From NCBI GenBank assembly GCA_005778355.1, contig SXON01000026.1:1-56216 (forward strand): a stretch of 56,216 nt of DNA, in the 5' to 3' direction. The notes below the pieces were generated by a model, which saw only the letters and a program-made list of their open reading frames with translations, did not search any database and was not told where the DNA came from. Each line of letters opens with the position of its first letter. Position 1 is the first letter of the stretch. Source of the DNA: Pseudomonadota bacterium (GTDB taxonomy: Bacteria; Myxococcota_A; UBA796; SXON01). The translations under genes and the position numbers were made by a program. Below, in pieces: positions 9,315 through 17,967 of this stretch.

Positions 9315-9949
9315 ACCGGGAGATCATCATGTTGCTCGCCTCTGTTGCTTTTCTCGGTGCGTGCATGGCGGCCACCAACCCCGAGAGCCGCGAGGACTTC
9401 GCCCCCGTGCCGACGCCCGGCGCGGGCCAGGCGGTGGCGGTGGTGGCCGGGGGCTGCTTCTGGTGCATGGAGTCGGACTTCGACAAGCTCGAGGGCGTGG
9501 TGGCCACCACCAGCGGCTACGCCGGGGGACAGGCGGACAGCCCCACCTACATGGAGGTGGCCGGGCAGGGGACCGGGCACCTCGAGAGCCTCCACGTGGT
9601 GTACGACACGTCCAAGTTGACCTACGAGCAGGTGCTCACCTACTTCTTCCACCACGTCGACCCCACCGACGCCGGGGGACAGTTCTGCGACCGCGGGCCG
9701 GAGTATGTCACGGGCATCTTCCCGGTCGACGCGGAGCAGGCCAAGGTGGCGGAGGCGGTGAAGGCGAGCGTGGGCGCGCGCCTGGGCCGGGAGATCGTCA
9801 CCAAGACCTTCGAGCCCGGCGTCCGGTTCTGGCCGGCGGAGGCCTACCACCAGGACTTCCACGACACCAATCCCGTCCGGTACACCAGCTACCGAATGGG
9901 CTGTCGACGCGACGAGAAAGTGAAGGCCCTCTGGGGCGCTACTCCTTAG
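9311..9949 (+). CDS. msrA: Peptide-methionine (S)-S-oxide reductase MsrA, lipoprotein form
   Basis: 212 residues, ATG overlapping the msrB stop (ATGA). The leader MNREIIMLLASVAFLGAC has a lipobox Cys18. The MsrA domain starts with AVVAGGCFWCMESDFDKL, where Cys49 is the catalytic cysteine, followed by GYAGG, the HLESLHVVYD and HHVDPTDAGGQFCDRGPEY regions and the C-terminal EAYHQDF. The enzyme reduces methionine-S-sulfoxide. The shared lipoprotein leader with MsrB suggests both work in the periplasm or at a membrane surface, protecting exported proteins from oxidants; a link to nitrogen-oxide or oxygen stress is possible but not shown. Its 3' end overlaps the convergent FadL-like gene by 11 bp. 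Confidence 0.95.
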   Translation: MNREIIMLLASVAFLGACMAATNPESREDFAPVPTPGAGQAVAVVAGGCFWCMESDFDKLEGVVATTSGYAGGQADSPTYMEVAGQGTGHLESLHVVYDTSKLTYEQVLTYFFHHVDPTDAGGQFCDRGPEYVTGIFPVDAEQAKVAEAVKASVGARLGREIVTKTFEPGVRFWPAEAYHQDFHDTNPVRYTSYRMGCRRDEKVKALWGATP

Positions 9950-11354
9950 GCGCGTCGCCGAAGTTTCCGCGAACGACCAGCCCGAAACGATCGATGGCGC
10001 CCTCGTAGGTGCCGTTCATCTGGGGGTAGTTCCAGCGGTCGTCCGGGTTGGGACTGTCCACGCTCACGTAGTAGCCGGAGCTCGTGACCTCGCGCACCTC
10101 CACGAAGTGGTGGGTGTAAGACAGGCCGACGTCCATCCACTTGAGCGGACGGTAGGCCACCAGCGTGCTGATGTTGTGCTCGTCGCCGTCCCAGTTGTTG
10201 GTGGAGAGGGCCTTGTCGGGCACGGCGCTCCTGTCGAACCAGTAGCGCCCGCCGAAGGTCCACTTCTCGGCCACGGTCGCCTTGGCGTCGAGCCCCACCC
10301 AGAAGCTGTCTTCGTTGGCGCGCGCCCACTTGCGCGACTGCTCCACCAGCTCCTTGGCGCGCTCGTCTTCCAGGTCGGTTTCCGACACGGTGATGGTGAA
10401 GTCGTCGTAGGCGCTCCACATCACATAGGCGCCCATCACCTCGGTGCGCAGCCAGTCCACCGGCTTCACCATCACGCCGCCCTGCACGCGGCCGGGCAAG
10501 GTGTAGGCGACGTTGCCGGTGCCGGACACGATGACCGGCTCGCCCGAAGGGTCGCACAGGCCGGTGTCTTCAGCAGCGAAGCGGCCCAGGGTGTCCTCTT
10601 CCGGGGGACAAACGAAGCTGGCGCTGAAGCTGCCCTCGTTGTCGACACTCGCCTCGTGGATGTACGTGACGCCCACGGAGAAGCTGTCGACGGGGTGGAT
10701 GAGCACGCCAGCCGAGAAGGAGTAGGTGGTGTCGGAGAGATCGGAGAAGTCGAGGGCGGCGGTGTACTCGGGGTTCTCCAGGTCTTCGTCGGTGTAGGTA
10801 AGGAAGTCCTCGGCGCCGTTCTCGATGAGGGCGTTGCGCAGATCGGGGAGGGTGTCCTGGTCGACCTCGGCGCGCCACTGGGTGTGCACCACCGCGAAGG
10901 TGCCGCCGACGCTGAGCATGTCCTTGATGTCGTAGGCGAGGCCGGCGCCCGCCCAGATGCCCCGGCTGTCGCCGTCGATCATGTGGAAATGACCACCCCC
11001 CGGCGGGTTGGTCTCGGCGCCGCCGCGCGCGTAGGGCACGGCGAGGATCAGGCCCACGCCGAGGCGCCCGGGGCCCACGTGGTCGATGCCGAGGTCGCTC
11101 GCCACGCCGATCGTCGGGGCGATGCCGGAGAGCTCATAGGTGTCGATGCCCTTGTCGTCGCCCGCACGGTCGAACTCGAAGTCGGCGGTGATGTAGCCGC
11201 CCTCGAGGAAAACGCGGGTGCCCTTGGCGGCCGCGAAGCCAGCCGGGTTCCACCAGCCGGCCGAGCCGTCGGTGGTGGTGGGGGTGCCCCAGGGGCCCCC
11301 GATCTCGATGTTGTCGAGGGAGGCGGCGTACGAAAGGGTGGCGAGGAGGAGCAT
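9939..11354 (-). CDS. FadL/TodX-family outer-membrane transport protein
   Basis: 471 residues. Leader MLLLATLSYA then a mature start with the FadL-family N-terminal pattern, including TDGSAGWWNPAGFA (the NPAG motif) and GGYITADFEF. The remainder alternates aromatic-rich beta strands ending with a terminal strand FGLVVRGNFG. FadL-family proteins are 14-stranded beta-barrels that import long-chain fatty acids or aromatic hydrocarbons across the outer membrane. A segment with two cysteines (VCPPEEDTLG...TGLCDPSG) is inserted in an extracellular loop. It lies 24 bp downstream of a small exported-protein gene in the same orientation, probably an operon. The ligand is unknown. Confidence 0.85.
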   Translation of the reverse strand: MLLLATLSYAASLDNIEIGGPWGTPTTTDGSAGWWNPAGFAAAKGTRVFLEGGYITADFEFDRAGDDKGIDTYELSGIAPTIGVASDLGIDHVGPGRLGVGLILAVPYARGGAETNPPGGGHFHMIDGDSRGIWAGAGLAYDIKDMLSVGGTFAVVHTQWRAEVDQDTLPDLRNALIENGAEDFLTYTDEDLENPEYTAALDFSDLSDTTYSFSAGVLIHPVDSFSVGVTYIHEASVDNEGSFSASFVCPPEEDTLGRFAAEDTGLCDPSGEPVIVSGTGNVAYTLPGRVQGGVMVKPVDWLRTEVMGAYVMWSAYDDFTITVSETDLEDERAKELVEQSRKWARANEDSFWVGLDAKATVAEKWTFGGRYWFDRSAVPDKALSTNNWDGDEHNISTLVAYRPLKWMDVGLSYTHHFVEVREVTSSGYYVSVDSPNPDDRWNYPQMNGTYEGAIDRFGLVVRGNFGDAPKE

Positions 11355-11378
11355 CCTCGCGCGCTAACCCGCCTCGCC

Positions 11379-12092
11379 CTAGAGTTCCGCTTCCTTGATC
11401 CCCTCGCCCGGGGTGGCGATGGCCTCGATCGTACCGTAGTTTCGCGGCTCCGGCAGGGTTCGTACCTTAGTGGTGATCTGTGCCCCGTACATGTAGAACT
11501 CAGAACGCAAGAGCACCATGTCGGCGTCGAAGTAGAAGTTGAACTTCTCGCCATCTTCCTCGATGGTACAGCGCGTTGCGGTAATCGTCTTGCCCTCGAT
11601 CTTGACCGACACCTCCTCGGGCGCGAGCAGGTTGCCATCGACCAGCTCGGCGGTTTCCGCCACCAGCAAGTGGATGCGACCGGGGACGGTGAGGAGCTTG
11701 GCGCGTGCCGGGTCGTAGACGTCGAGCGTGGTCATCCGCACCTGGTCGGCCGCGAGGGTGGACTCGTACACGCCGGTGGCGTCGCTCCTCACGATCTGCC
11801 AGCCGCCATCAGGAAGGAGCACGCCCTGGACTTGCGACAGGCCCTCGCCGAGCTTCTGAGAGGTGGTGAAGCTCGCCCCGCGTGGCCCCGACTGTGCGCT
11901 CGCCCGCGCGCTCATCGCCCCGAGCGGGGTGGTGGCGGTGGAGACCAGCGAGATCACCCGGCGCTCGCCGTCGTCTCTCGGGAGGTAGCGGATCACCAGC
12001 TCGCGGTCGCCCACGTCGTCCTTGCCGATGAAGACATCGTAGACAACGCGCTGTTCCTCGGCGAACGCGACGAGGGCGAGGACGAGGAGCAT
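11379..12092 (-). CDS. Exported protein of unknown function
   Basis: 237 residues from an ATG at 12092 preceded by AGGTG with a 7-nt gap; an upstream in-frame ATG at 12161 would overlap the divergent radical SAM gene. The leader is MLLVLALVAFA with a likely cleavage after AFA. The mature protein is predicted to be mostly beta (YDVFIGKDDVGDRELVIRYL; ISLVSTATTPLGAMS; VRMTTLDVYDP), a pattern seen in small periplasmic beta-barrel-like proteins such as the DUF3108/DUF6134 type, but I cannot assign a family. It is followed by the FadL-like porin gene, so it might help assemble that porin or bind its ligand. It is divergent to the radical SAM gene with 39 bp between starts. Confidence 0.7.
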   Translation of the reverse strand: MLLVLALVAFAEEQRVVYDVFIGKDDVGDRELVIRYLPRDDGERRVISLVSTATTPLGAMSARASAQSGPRGASFTTSQKLGEGLSQVQGVLLPDGGWQIVRSDATGVYESTLAADQVRMTTLDVYDPARAKLLTVPGRIHLLVAETAELVDGNLLAPEEVSVKIEGKTITATRCTIEEDGEKFNFYFDADMVLLRSEFYMYGAQITTKVRTLPEPRNYGTIEAIATPGEGIKEAEL

Positions 12093-12131
12093 CGGGGAAC
12101 ACCTAACCTGCGGTCGGCTATACAGACCCCG

Positions 12132-13553
12132 ATGAGCGGCCCTCGCGCCCTTCGAGAACAACTCCTGGCGCGACGCGCGCGGGAGACGGGTCCGCCCCTG
12201 CCCCGGGCTCGCGACCGCGTGGCCATGGCCTACCCCTCGCCCTACCGCGTGGGCATGTCGTCACTCGGCTACCAGTGGATCTGCTCGGTGCTGGCCGAGG
12301 CGGGCTTTGGTGTCGAACGTTGTTTTTTGCCGGACGAGGCGGGGGCCGGTCAAGCGCCGCTGACGATGGAGTCGTTGTCACCGCTGCGCGACTTCCCGGT
12401 GATCGCGGTGTCGCTCGCCTACGAGCTGGAGCTCGCCGGGCTGGTGGAGCTCCTCAAGCTGGCCGGCATCCCGCCCTTGCGTAAGGACCGCGACCCGAGG
12501 CATCCGAAGGTGCTCATCGGCGGTCCGCTCACGTTCAGCAACCCCGTGCCGGCGATGCCCTTCGCCGATGCGATGATCCTCGGCGAGGCCGACGACGTGG
12601 TGGTGCCGGCGGTGGCTGGCTTCTTCGACAGCGGCGACTTCGATCAACTGGCGACGCTGCCCGGCGGCTGGGTGCCCGCGCTCGGCGACGTCCGCGTGCC
12701 AGTGGCCAAGGCCGACGATCACCTGCTCCCGGCGCGCTCGCGGATCATGACGCCGGACACCGAGCTGGCCGACATGTTCCTCCTGGAAGGGGAGAGGGGT
12801 TGTCACCGGGCGTGCACCTTCTGCGTGATGCGCCGGAGCACCAACGGGGGCATGCGGCTGGTGGAGCCCGAGCGGCTCTCGGCGTTGATCCCCGATGCTG
12901 CTCGTAGAGTTGGGCTCGTCGGCGCCGCGATCAGCGATCACCCGCGACTGGTCGACCTGCTCGGCACCATCGTGGACAGTGGCCGTGGCGTGGGCGTGTC
13001 GTCGCTGCGCGCCGACCGGGTAGCGCTCAAACCGGACATCCCGCGACTGCTACGAAAGGGGGGCTACGCCACGTTGACGGTGGCCAGCGACGCGCCCTCG
13101 CAACGCTTGCGCCGCGAAATCCAGAAGGGCACCACCGAGGCGCACCTGCTCGCCTGCGCCGAGGCGGCGCGCGAGCACGAGTACCGCGTGCTCAAGGTGT
13201 ACATGATGGTGGGCGTGCCGGGGGAGACCGACGAGGACATCGAGGAGCTGGTGGACTTCACCCGGAAACTCGCGGCGATCCACCCGGTCGCGCTCGGCGT
13301 GGCACCGTTCGTGCCGAAAGTGAACACTCCGCTCGACGGCGCGGTCTTCGCCGGGATCAAGACGGTGGAGAAGCGCCTGGAGCGCATCCGGCAGGGCTTC
13401 CGCGGGCATCGCGCCGAGCTGCGCCCGACCTCGGCGCGCTGGGCCTGGGTGGAGTATCGGCTCGCGCAGGGCGGGACGGCCGAGGGCGAGGCGGTGGTCC
13501 GCGCGGTGGAAGGGGGGGGCCACTTCGCGGCGTGGAAGGCGGCGCTGGCGTGA
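12132..13553 (+). CDS. Radical SAM protein of the TIGR03960-like (B12-binding-like) type
   Basis: 473 residues. Residues 1-200 resemble the cobalamin-binding-like N-terminal half seen in the uncharacterised TIGR03960-type radical SAM family (RVAMAYPSPYRVGMSSLGYQ, LIGGPLTFSNPVPAMPFAD, ILGEAD), and residues about 210-440 form the radical SAM barrel with the cluster motif ERGCHRACTFCVM (C-x3-C-x2-C), followed by VGVPGETDEDIEEL. Such proteins make a 5'-deoxyadenosyl radical from SAM; the reaction here is unknown, with methylthiolase or methyltransferase chemistry possible. The start at 12132 follows a 39-bp divergent intergenic region; the frame stays open for about 2 kb upstream but this overlaps two antisense genes and is not coding. 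It precedes the AAA ATPase by 34 bp. Confidence 0.85.
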   Translation: MSGPRALREQLLARRARETGPPLPRARDRVAMAYPSPYRVGMSSLGYQWICSVLAEAGFGVERCFLPDEAGAGQAPLTMESLSPLRDFPVIAVSLAYELELAGLVELLKLAGIPPLRKDRDPRHPKVLIGGPLTFSNPVPAMPFADAMILGEADDVVVPAVAGFFDSGDFDQLATLPGGWVPALGDVRVPVAKADDHLLPARSRIMTPDTELADMFLLEGERGCHRACTFCVMRRSTNGGMRLVEPERLSALIPDAARRVGLVGAAISDHPRLVDLLGTIVDSGRGVGVSSLRADRVALKPDIPRLLRKGGYATLTVASDAPSQRLRREIQKGTTEAHLLACAEAAREHEYRVLKVYMMVGVPGETDEDIEELVDFTRKLAAIHPVALGVAPFVPKVNTPLDGAVFAGIKTVEKRLERIRQGFRGHRAELRPTSARWAWVEYRLAQGGTAEGEAVVRAVEGGGHFAAWKAALA

Positions 13554-13587
13554 CGCGGCGGGCGCCGGGGGATTAGGCTCAAGAACG

Positions 13588-15138
13588 ATGGAGCGCTTCT
13601 TCAACACCACCGGCCCCTGCGAGCCGAGCCGACACTACATGCTGCCCGCCGAGCGGCGCTTGCCCGAGCTGGGCGCGCTGGTGCGTCGCGACCTGTACTT
13701 CGTTGTCCACGCAGCCCGCCAGACCGGGAAGACGACGACGATGCGGAGCTTCGCCGCCACGCTTCGCGCCCAGGGCGTGGTGGCGCTTCACGCCACGATC
13801 GAGACCAGCCAGGGCGCGTCGCTCGCCGAGGCGGAGCCGCGGTGGCTCGAAGCGATCGCGCGGGGCGCTCGCGCCGACCTCGCGTTGGCCGACCAGCCTC
13901 CGCAACCCGCCGACGTCGCCACCGGTGAGCGCCTGGCACACTGGCTCGGGGCCTGGGCCATGGCGCTCGCGCCGCGGCGCCTGGTGCTCCTCATCGACGA
14001 GGCCGACGTGGTCACCGGGGAGGCCATGGTCAGCCTCTTGCGGCAGCTCCGCTCGGGATTCCACCTGCGCCCCGCGTGCTACCCCGCCTCGATCGCGCTC
14101 GTCGGCATGCGCGACCTCCGCGACTACCTGGCCGCCGCGAAGGACGGCGTCCCGGTCAACCCCGGCTCGCCCTTCAACATCAAGGCCGAGTCGCTCACCC
14201 TGCGCAACTTCACCGAGGCCGAGGTGCGCGAGCTCTACGCGCAGCACACCGCCGACACCGGCCAGGCCTTCGCGCCCGGCGCCGTGGCGCGCGCCTACCA
14301 CTGGTCGCAGGGGCAGCCCTTCCTCGTGAACAAACTCGGCGCGATCTGTATGGACAAGCTGGTGACCGACCGGGCGGTGGCGATCACCGCCGCCCATGTC
14401 GACCTTGCCAAGGAAACGATGGTGCTCTCGCGCATCACCCACCTCGACAATCTCGCGCGCCGACTCGAGGAGCCGCGCGTGGCGGCCATCGTGTCGCGCG
14501 TGCTGGTGGGCGACGACGACGTCGATACCTCGACGGACGCTTTCGAGTATTGCATCGACCTCGGCCTCCTCGTGCGCGCTCGGTCTGGCCCGGCCGCTGC
14601 AAACCCCATCTATCGCGAGGTCCTGGCCCGCCAACTCAGCATGCGTGCGCAGGACAACTTGCCCTTGCCCGAGGCGCCCTGGCTCCGACCGGACGGCACG
14701 CTCGACGCGCCCGTTGTCATCGACCAGTTCCTCCAGTGGTGGCGAGAGAACTCGGACTTCGCGGTACGCAACACCCCCACGGGCTACCACGAGTGCACCG
14801 TTCACCTGGCCTTCATGGCTTTTCTCCAGAAGGTCGTCAACGGCGGGGGACAGGTGCACCGGGAGTTCGCCGCCGGCACCGGCCGGGTGGATCTCTGCGT
14901 GGAGCTGGCCGGACAGCGGACGGTGATTGAGCTCAAGCGCGTGGTGCCTGGGCTGCACTCGCCGGAGCGGGTTCTGCGCGAGGGGCAGGCGCAGCTCTGT
15001 GCCAACCTGGACACCATGGGGGTGTCGGAGGGCTGGCTCGTGGTCTTCGACCTGCGCCCCGGGCTCAGTTGGGACGAGCGCATGTGGAGCCGTGAGGTCG
15101 AGGCGGGCCCGCGACGGTTGCACCTGCGCGGCGCCTGA
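13588..15138 (+). CDS. AAA ATPase with C-terminal PD-(D/E)XK nuclease-like domain
   Basis: 516 residues. The N-terminal AAA domain has a Walker A variant HAARQTGKTTT (residues 41-51) and Walker B RLVLLIDEAD (131-140), and a TGYHECTVHLAF region around residue 400. The C-terminal part shows the PD-(D/E)XK core GRVDLCVELAGQRTVIELKR (about 432-451), with D and E-x-K spaced as in PDDEXK_9-type domains. This architecture matches the common AAA + PDDEXK_9 proteins found in many bacteria, often suspected to be in mobile or defence contexts but without a well-defined role. It sits between the radical SAM gene and a glycosyltransferase gene with no other defence genes nearby, so a defence role is not supported by context. 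Confidence 0.83.
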   Translation: MERFFNTTGPCEPSRHYMLPAERRLPELGALVRRDLYFVVHAARQTGKTTTMRSFAATLRAQGVVALHATIETSQGASLAEAEPRWLEAIARGARADLALADQPPQPADVATGERLAHWLGAWAMALAPRRLVLLIDEADVVTGEAMVSLLRQLRSGFHLRPACYPASIALVGMRDLRDYLAAAKDGVPVNPGSPFNIKAESLTLRNFTEAEVRELYAQHTADTGQAFAPGAVARAYHWSQGQPFLVNKLGAICMDKLVTDRAVAITAAHVDLAKETMVLSRITHLDNLARRLEEPRVAAIVSRVLVGDDDVDTSTDAFEYCIDLGLLVRARSGPAAANPIYREVLARQLSMRAQDNLPLPEAPWLRPDGTLDAPVVIDQFLQWWRENSDFAVRNTPTGYHECTVHLAFMAFLQKVVNGGGQVHREFAAGTGRVDLCVELAGQRTVIELKRVVPGLHSPERVLREGQAQLCANLDTMGVSEGWLVVFDLRPGLSWDERMWSREVEAGPRRLHLRGA

Positions 15139-15159
15139 CTCGTGGGCGCCTGACTCGTG
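15130..15159 (+). repeat. 15-bp tandem duplication at a stop/start junction
   Basis: Two exact copies of GGCGCCTGACTCGTG (15130-15144 and 15145-15159). The unit contains the stop codon of the AAA ATPase (TGA 15136-15138) and the GTG start of the glycosyltransferase; the first copy's GTG (15142) is in the same frame but meets the duplicated TGA after three codons. Confidence 0.95.
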
Positions 15160-16320
15160 AAGGTCCTCGTCGTCACCTTCGGCACGCGGGGCGACGTGCA
15201 GCCGATGCTGGCCCTCGCGCTCGGGCTGCGCGCCGCCGGGCACGAGGTGCGCGTGGCCTTGCCGCCGAACGCCGTCGGCTGGGCGGCGTCGCTCGGGCTC
15301 CAAGCCCATGGCGTGGGGGTCGACTTCGAGGTGACCATGCGCGAGGTGGGCACGCGGCTCGACAAGGCGTTGCCGATCATGCAATCGGAGATCGCTGTTC
15401 ACGCCAAGGCGCTCGTACCCCTGGTCGACGGTGTGGATCGAGTGGTGTCCGCCTCGCTCTACGACGTGGCGGTGTCACTCGCCGAGGCGCGCGGGATTGC
15501 CTACCGTCACGTGGCGCTGGCGCCCCAGGTCTTGCCCTCGGGCGACCATCCCTTCCCCGGTCTCGCCGCGATGGGCCTACCGCCCTGGGCCAACCGGCTG
15601 AGCTGGTGGGTCAATGGCGGCGTGTGGAAACTATGGTTCCGCTCGCGCATCAACGCCGTCCGGCGCGATCTCGGGCTGGCCCCGGTGGTCGACGTGTACC
15701 GGCAGCGACTGTCGCCCGGGGTGATCGCGGCCAGCGAGCCGGCGCTGGCGCCCCTGCCGGGGGACATCGACGTGCCGGCGACACAAGTGGGGAGCTTCTA
15801 CCTTCCCGACGCGCGACCGCTGGAGCCCGTCGTCGAGGACGTCCTCGCGGCGGGGGACAAGCCGGTCTTCGTGGGCTTTGGGTCCATGCCCAGCACTGAG
15901 CCGGCGAAGCTCAGCGCACTCGTGGCCGAGGCCGGGCGGATCGCCGGCGTCCGGTGCCTCGTCGGCCGTGGATGGGCCGGGCTCAGCGGCGATTGTGTCG
16001 TGGGCGACGTGAACCATGCCGCGCTCTTCCCACGCTGCGCGGTGGTGGTGCACCACGGGGGCGCGGGCACCACCGCCACCGTGCTCCGGGCGGGCGTGCC
16101 CCAGGTGGTGGTGCCGCACGTTTTCGACCAGTTCTACTGGGCCGAACGGGCGCTCCGTGCGGGCGTGTCCGGTGGCACGGTGCCTCGCAAGCGCCTCACG
16201 GCTCAGCGACTCGCGGCGGCCATCCGGCAGGCGCTGACACTTGGCGAGCGTGCGCGGGCGTTGGCGTCCACCGTGGACGGGCGCGGGGTGGAGCGGGGGG
16301 TGGACGTCTTATGCAAATAG
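15157..16320 (+). CDS. Family 1-type glycosyltransferase (UGT/rhamnosyltransferase-like)
   Basis: 387 residues from a GTG at 15157. The N-terminus MKVLVVTFGTRGDVQPMLALA is the typical start of sterol/macrolide-type GT1 enzymes, with GTRGDVQP the acceptor-side loop. The C-terminal donor domain has GFGSMPSTEP, DVNHAALFPRCAVVVHHGGAGTT (His299-His300 followed by the donor loop) and PQVVVPHVFDQFYWAERA, which bind the nucleotide sugar. The expected reaction is transfer of a sugar from UDP-sugar to a lipid, sterol or natural product on the cytoplasmic side. The acceptor is unknown. The stop of the upstream ATPase is 18 bp before its start, with a 15-bp tandem duplication at the junction. Confidence 0.9.
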   Translation: MKVLVVTFGTRGDVQPMLALALGLRAAGHEVRVALPPNAVGWAASLGLQAHGVGVDFEVTMREVGTRLDKALPIMQSEIAVHAKALVPLVDGVDRVVSASLYDVAVSLAEARGIAYRHVALAPQVLPSGDHPFPGLAAMGLPPWANRLSWWVNGGVWKLWFRSRINAVRRDLGLAPVVDVYRQRLSPGVIAASEPALAPLPGDIDVPATQVGSFYLPDARPLEPVVEDVLAAGDKPVFVGFGSMPSTEPAKLSALVAEAGRIAGVRCLVGRGWAGLSGDCVVGDVNHAALFPRCAVVVHHGGAGTTATVLRAGVPQVVVPHVFDQFYWAERALRAGVSGGTVPRKRLTAQRLAAAIRQALTLGERARALASTVDGRGVERGVDVLCK

Positions 16321-16368
16321 TGCTCACGCCGTCGTATCGTCATGATATTCTCTGCGCTGGAGACAGCG

Positions 16369-17964
16369 ATGCACGCCCTGCTTCTTGGCACGATTCTTGC
16401 GGGGGGGGGTAGCTCCCCGGCGTGGGCGCTAGCCATCACGAACGCCACGTGCACCCAGCAGGCCGACAATAGCCTGCGCTTCGACTGCACCATCACCACC
16501 GATGTGGCGTCGAACGCCTTCATCAAGTTTGGAGAGGACCTCCCGGCTGGGTGCCAAGAACCTCGATCGACGCCGGCCTCCTTCAACAACACTTCGCACA
16601 GCTTCACGCTCTACGGTCTCAAGCCGAGCGACGCCTTCGAGTGGCGGGGGTACGCCTCCCCAGCGACGGGCGGCGCGGCGGTGTACACCAACTGCAAGAA
16701 TGAGACGACCGGAGACCTGCCCGAGCTCGATGGTACCGCCGAACTCGCTCACGTCGGCATCTCGACCGCTGGCGCGGCGGACGACGTCTACAACTTTCTT
16801 ACCCACTGGGGCTGTCGCCAGCCTGGCAACGTGCGCCGCGACGCGTTCATCGTGGTTGACCGGGACGGAGAGATCGTGTGGTATCAGGACCCCGCCGCTG
16901 ATCTCGCCAGCGTGGGGAGCACCGACCTCAGCCTGGAGGCTATCGGGCTCACGCGCCCACTCAAGCACGTGCTGGGCATCATCAACCACGAGATCATCGT
17001 CGAGTACACGCTGGAAGGCGAGCTGGTCAACCTGCTCTGCCGCGACGACGGCTCCGGCTACTGCCCGGGAACCACCACCGTCCCCGACGCGACCTTCGAC
17101 GACTACGTCCACCACGATCTAGCCGTATTCGACGGATCTCTGTACGTGCTCACCGCCGAGGAGGTGGGTGTCACCGATCTGCTGGACTGCGATGGCGACA
17201 GCTCCACCAGCGACACCTACCCCATCGTCGTGGATGGCATGTATGTGTTCGACTTGACCTCCGGCACGCCCACGCTCAGTGACGAGTGGATGTGGACTGA
17301 CGTTGCCGGCGTGACCGTGGACTACACCGTCGCGGGCACCTGCACGAGCAGCTACTGGGGATCTTCGGTCGCCGGGGCGGACTACATGCACACCAACTCG
17401 CTTTGGGTCGACGTGGCAGAGCAGTGGATGTTCAGCGTGCACAACCTCGACAGCATCTGGATGGTCGATGCCGACCCAACCTCGTCGACGTACAACGAGG
17501 TGGCGTGGACGATGAACGGCGGCGACCCCACCGACACCGGCGATAGCTGGGAGATGGTGGCGGGGGGCTACGACGAGGAGTTCCACGGCCAGCACACGGC
17601 GCACTGGGGGCCCAACGCCGACCTCGCCATTTTCGACAACCAGTGGACGAACACCGGTGGGACCGGGGTGAGTCGCGGGGTGGTGTTCGAACTCGATGCC
17701 ACCGGCGGTACGGCCTCTGCCACCGCCCAGTACACGATGGAAGACCTCGCCGCAGCCGACATCTATTGCCCGACCGGCTCGTCGCTCTGGCAGCTGCTGG
17801 GCGGTCACGCGCTCGCCACGTGTGCCGAGGTCAATGGCACCAGCGCGGCGATGGTGAACGAGTTCGACGCGAGCGACAGCGTGGTGTGGGCAGTGGAGCT
17901 GGAGTGCGACGCGGGGTACCAGCGGAACGGCACCGCCTTTCGCGGCTACGCGAACCTGTGGTGA
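16369..17964 (+). CDS. Exported arylsulfotransferase-fold (ASST-like) protein, copy 2
   Basis: 531 residues from the ATG at 16369, which has GGAG six nt upstream; an in-frame ATG at 16342 has no such site. The leader MHALLLGTILAGGGSSPAWA matches that of copy 1 (6997..8610), and the proteins align throughout: shared segments include RPLKHVLGIINHEIIVEY, CRDDGSGYCPGTTTVPDATF and DDYVHHDL. The three propeller histidine regions YVHHDLAVFDGSLYVLTAEE, YMHTNSLWVDVAEQWMFSVH and GQHTAHWGPNADLAIFDN are kept. Predicted periplasmic or extracellular aryl-sulfate sulfotransferase-like enzyme; activity unproven. The stop is 3 bp from the downstream DCDD/FG-GAP lipoprotein gene, the same two-gene order as copy 1 but on the opposite strand. 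Confidence 0.78.
   Translation: MHALLLGTILAGGGSSPAWALAITNATCTQQADNSLRFDCTITTDVASNAFIKFGEDLPAGCQEPRSTPASFNNTSHSFTLYGLKPSDAFEWRGYASPATGGAAVYTNCKNETTGDLPELDGTAELAHVGISTAGAADDVYNFLTHWGCRQPGNVRRDAFIVVDRDGEIVWYQDPAADLASVGSTDLSLEAIGLTRPLKHVLGIINHEIIVEYTLEGELVNLLCRDDGSGYCPGTTTVPDATFDDYVHHDLAVFDGSLYVLTAEEVGVTDLLDCDGDSSTSDTYPIVVDGMYVFDLTSGTPTLSDEWMWTDVAGVTVDYTVAGTCTSSYWGSSVAGADYMHTNSLWVDVAEQWMFSVHNLDSIWMVDADPTSSTYNEVAWTMNGGDPTDTGDSWEMVAGGYDEEFHGQHTAHWGPNADLAIFDNQWTNTGGTGVSRGVVFELDATGGTASATAQYTMEDLAAADIYCPTGSSLWQLLGGHALATCAEVNGTSAAMVNEFDASDSVVWAVELECDAGYQRNGTAFRGYANLW
16401..16409 (+). repeat. G9 homopolymer in the signal-peptide coding region, copy 2
   Basis: Nine consecutive G encode Gly-Gly-Gly of the leader (LAGGGSSPAWA). 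It sits at the same codons as the G8 tract of the paralogue at 8579..8586, so the tract is a shared feature of both copies. Confidence 0.9.
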
Positions 17965-17967
17965 CTC

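Noticed and set aside
10107..12131. Upstream 675-codon extension of the radical SAM gene
   Set aside because: It lies antisense to the FadL-like and small exported-protein genes and has no family character; the radical SAM family begins near the ATG at 12132.
13588..15138. AAA ATPase-nuclease as part of a defence island
   Set aside because: No other defence, toxin-antitoxin, integrase or phage gene lies nearby; neighbours are a radical SAM gene and a glycosyltransferase.
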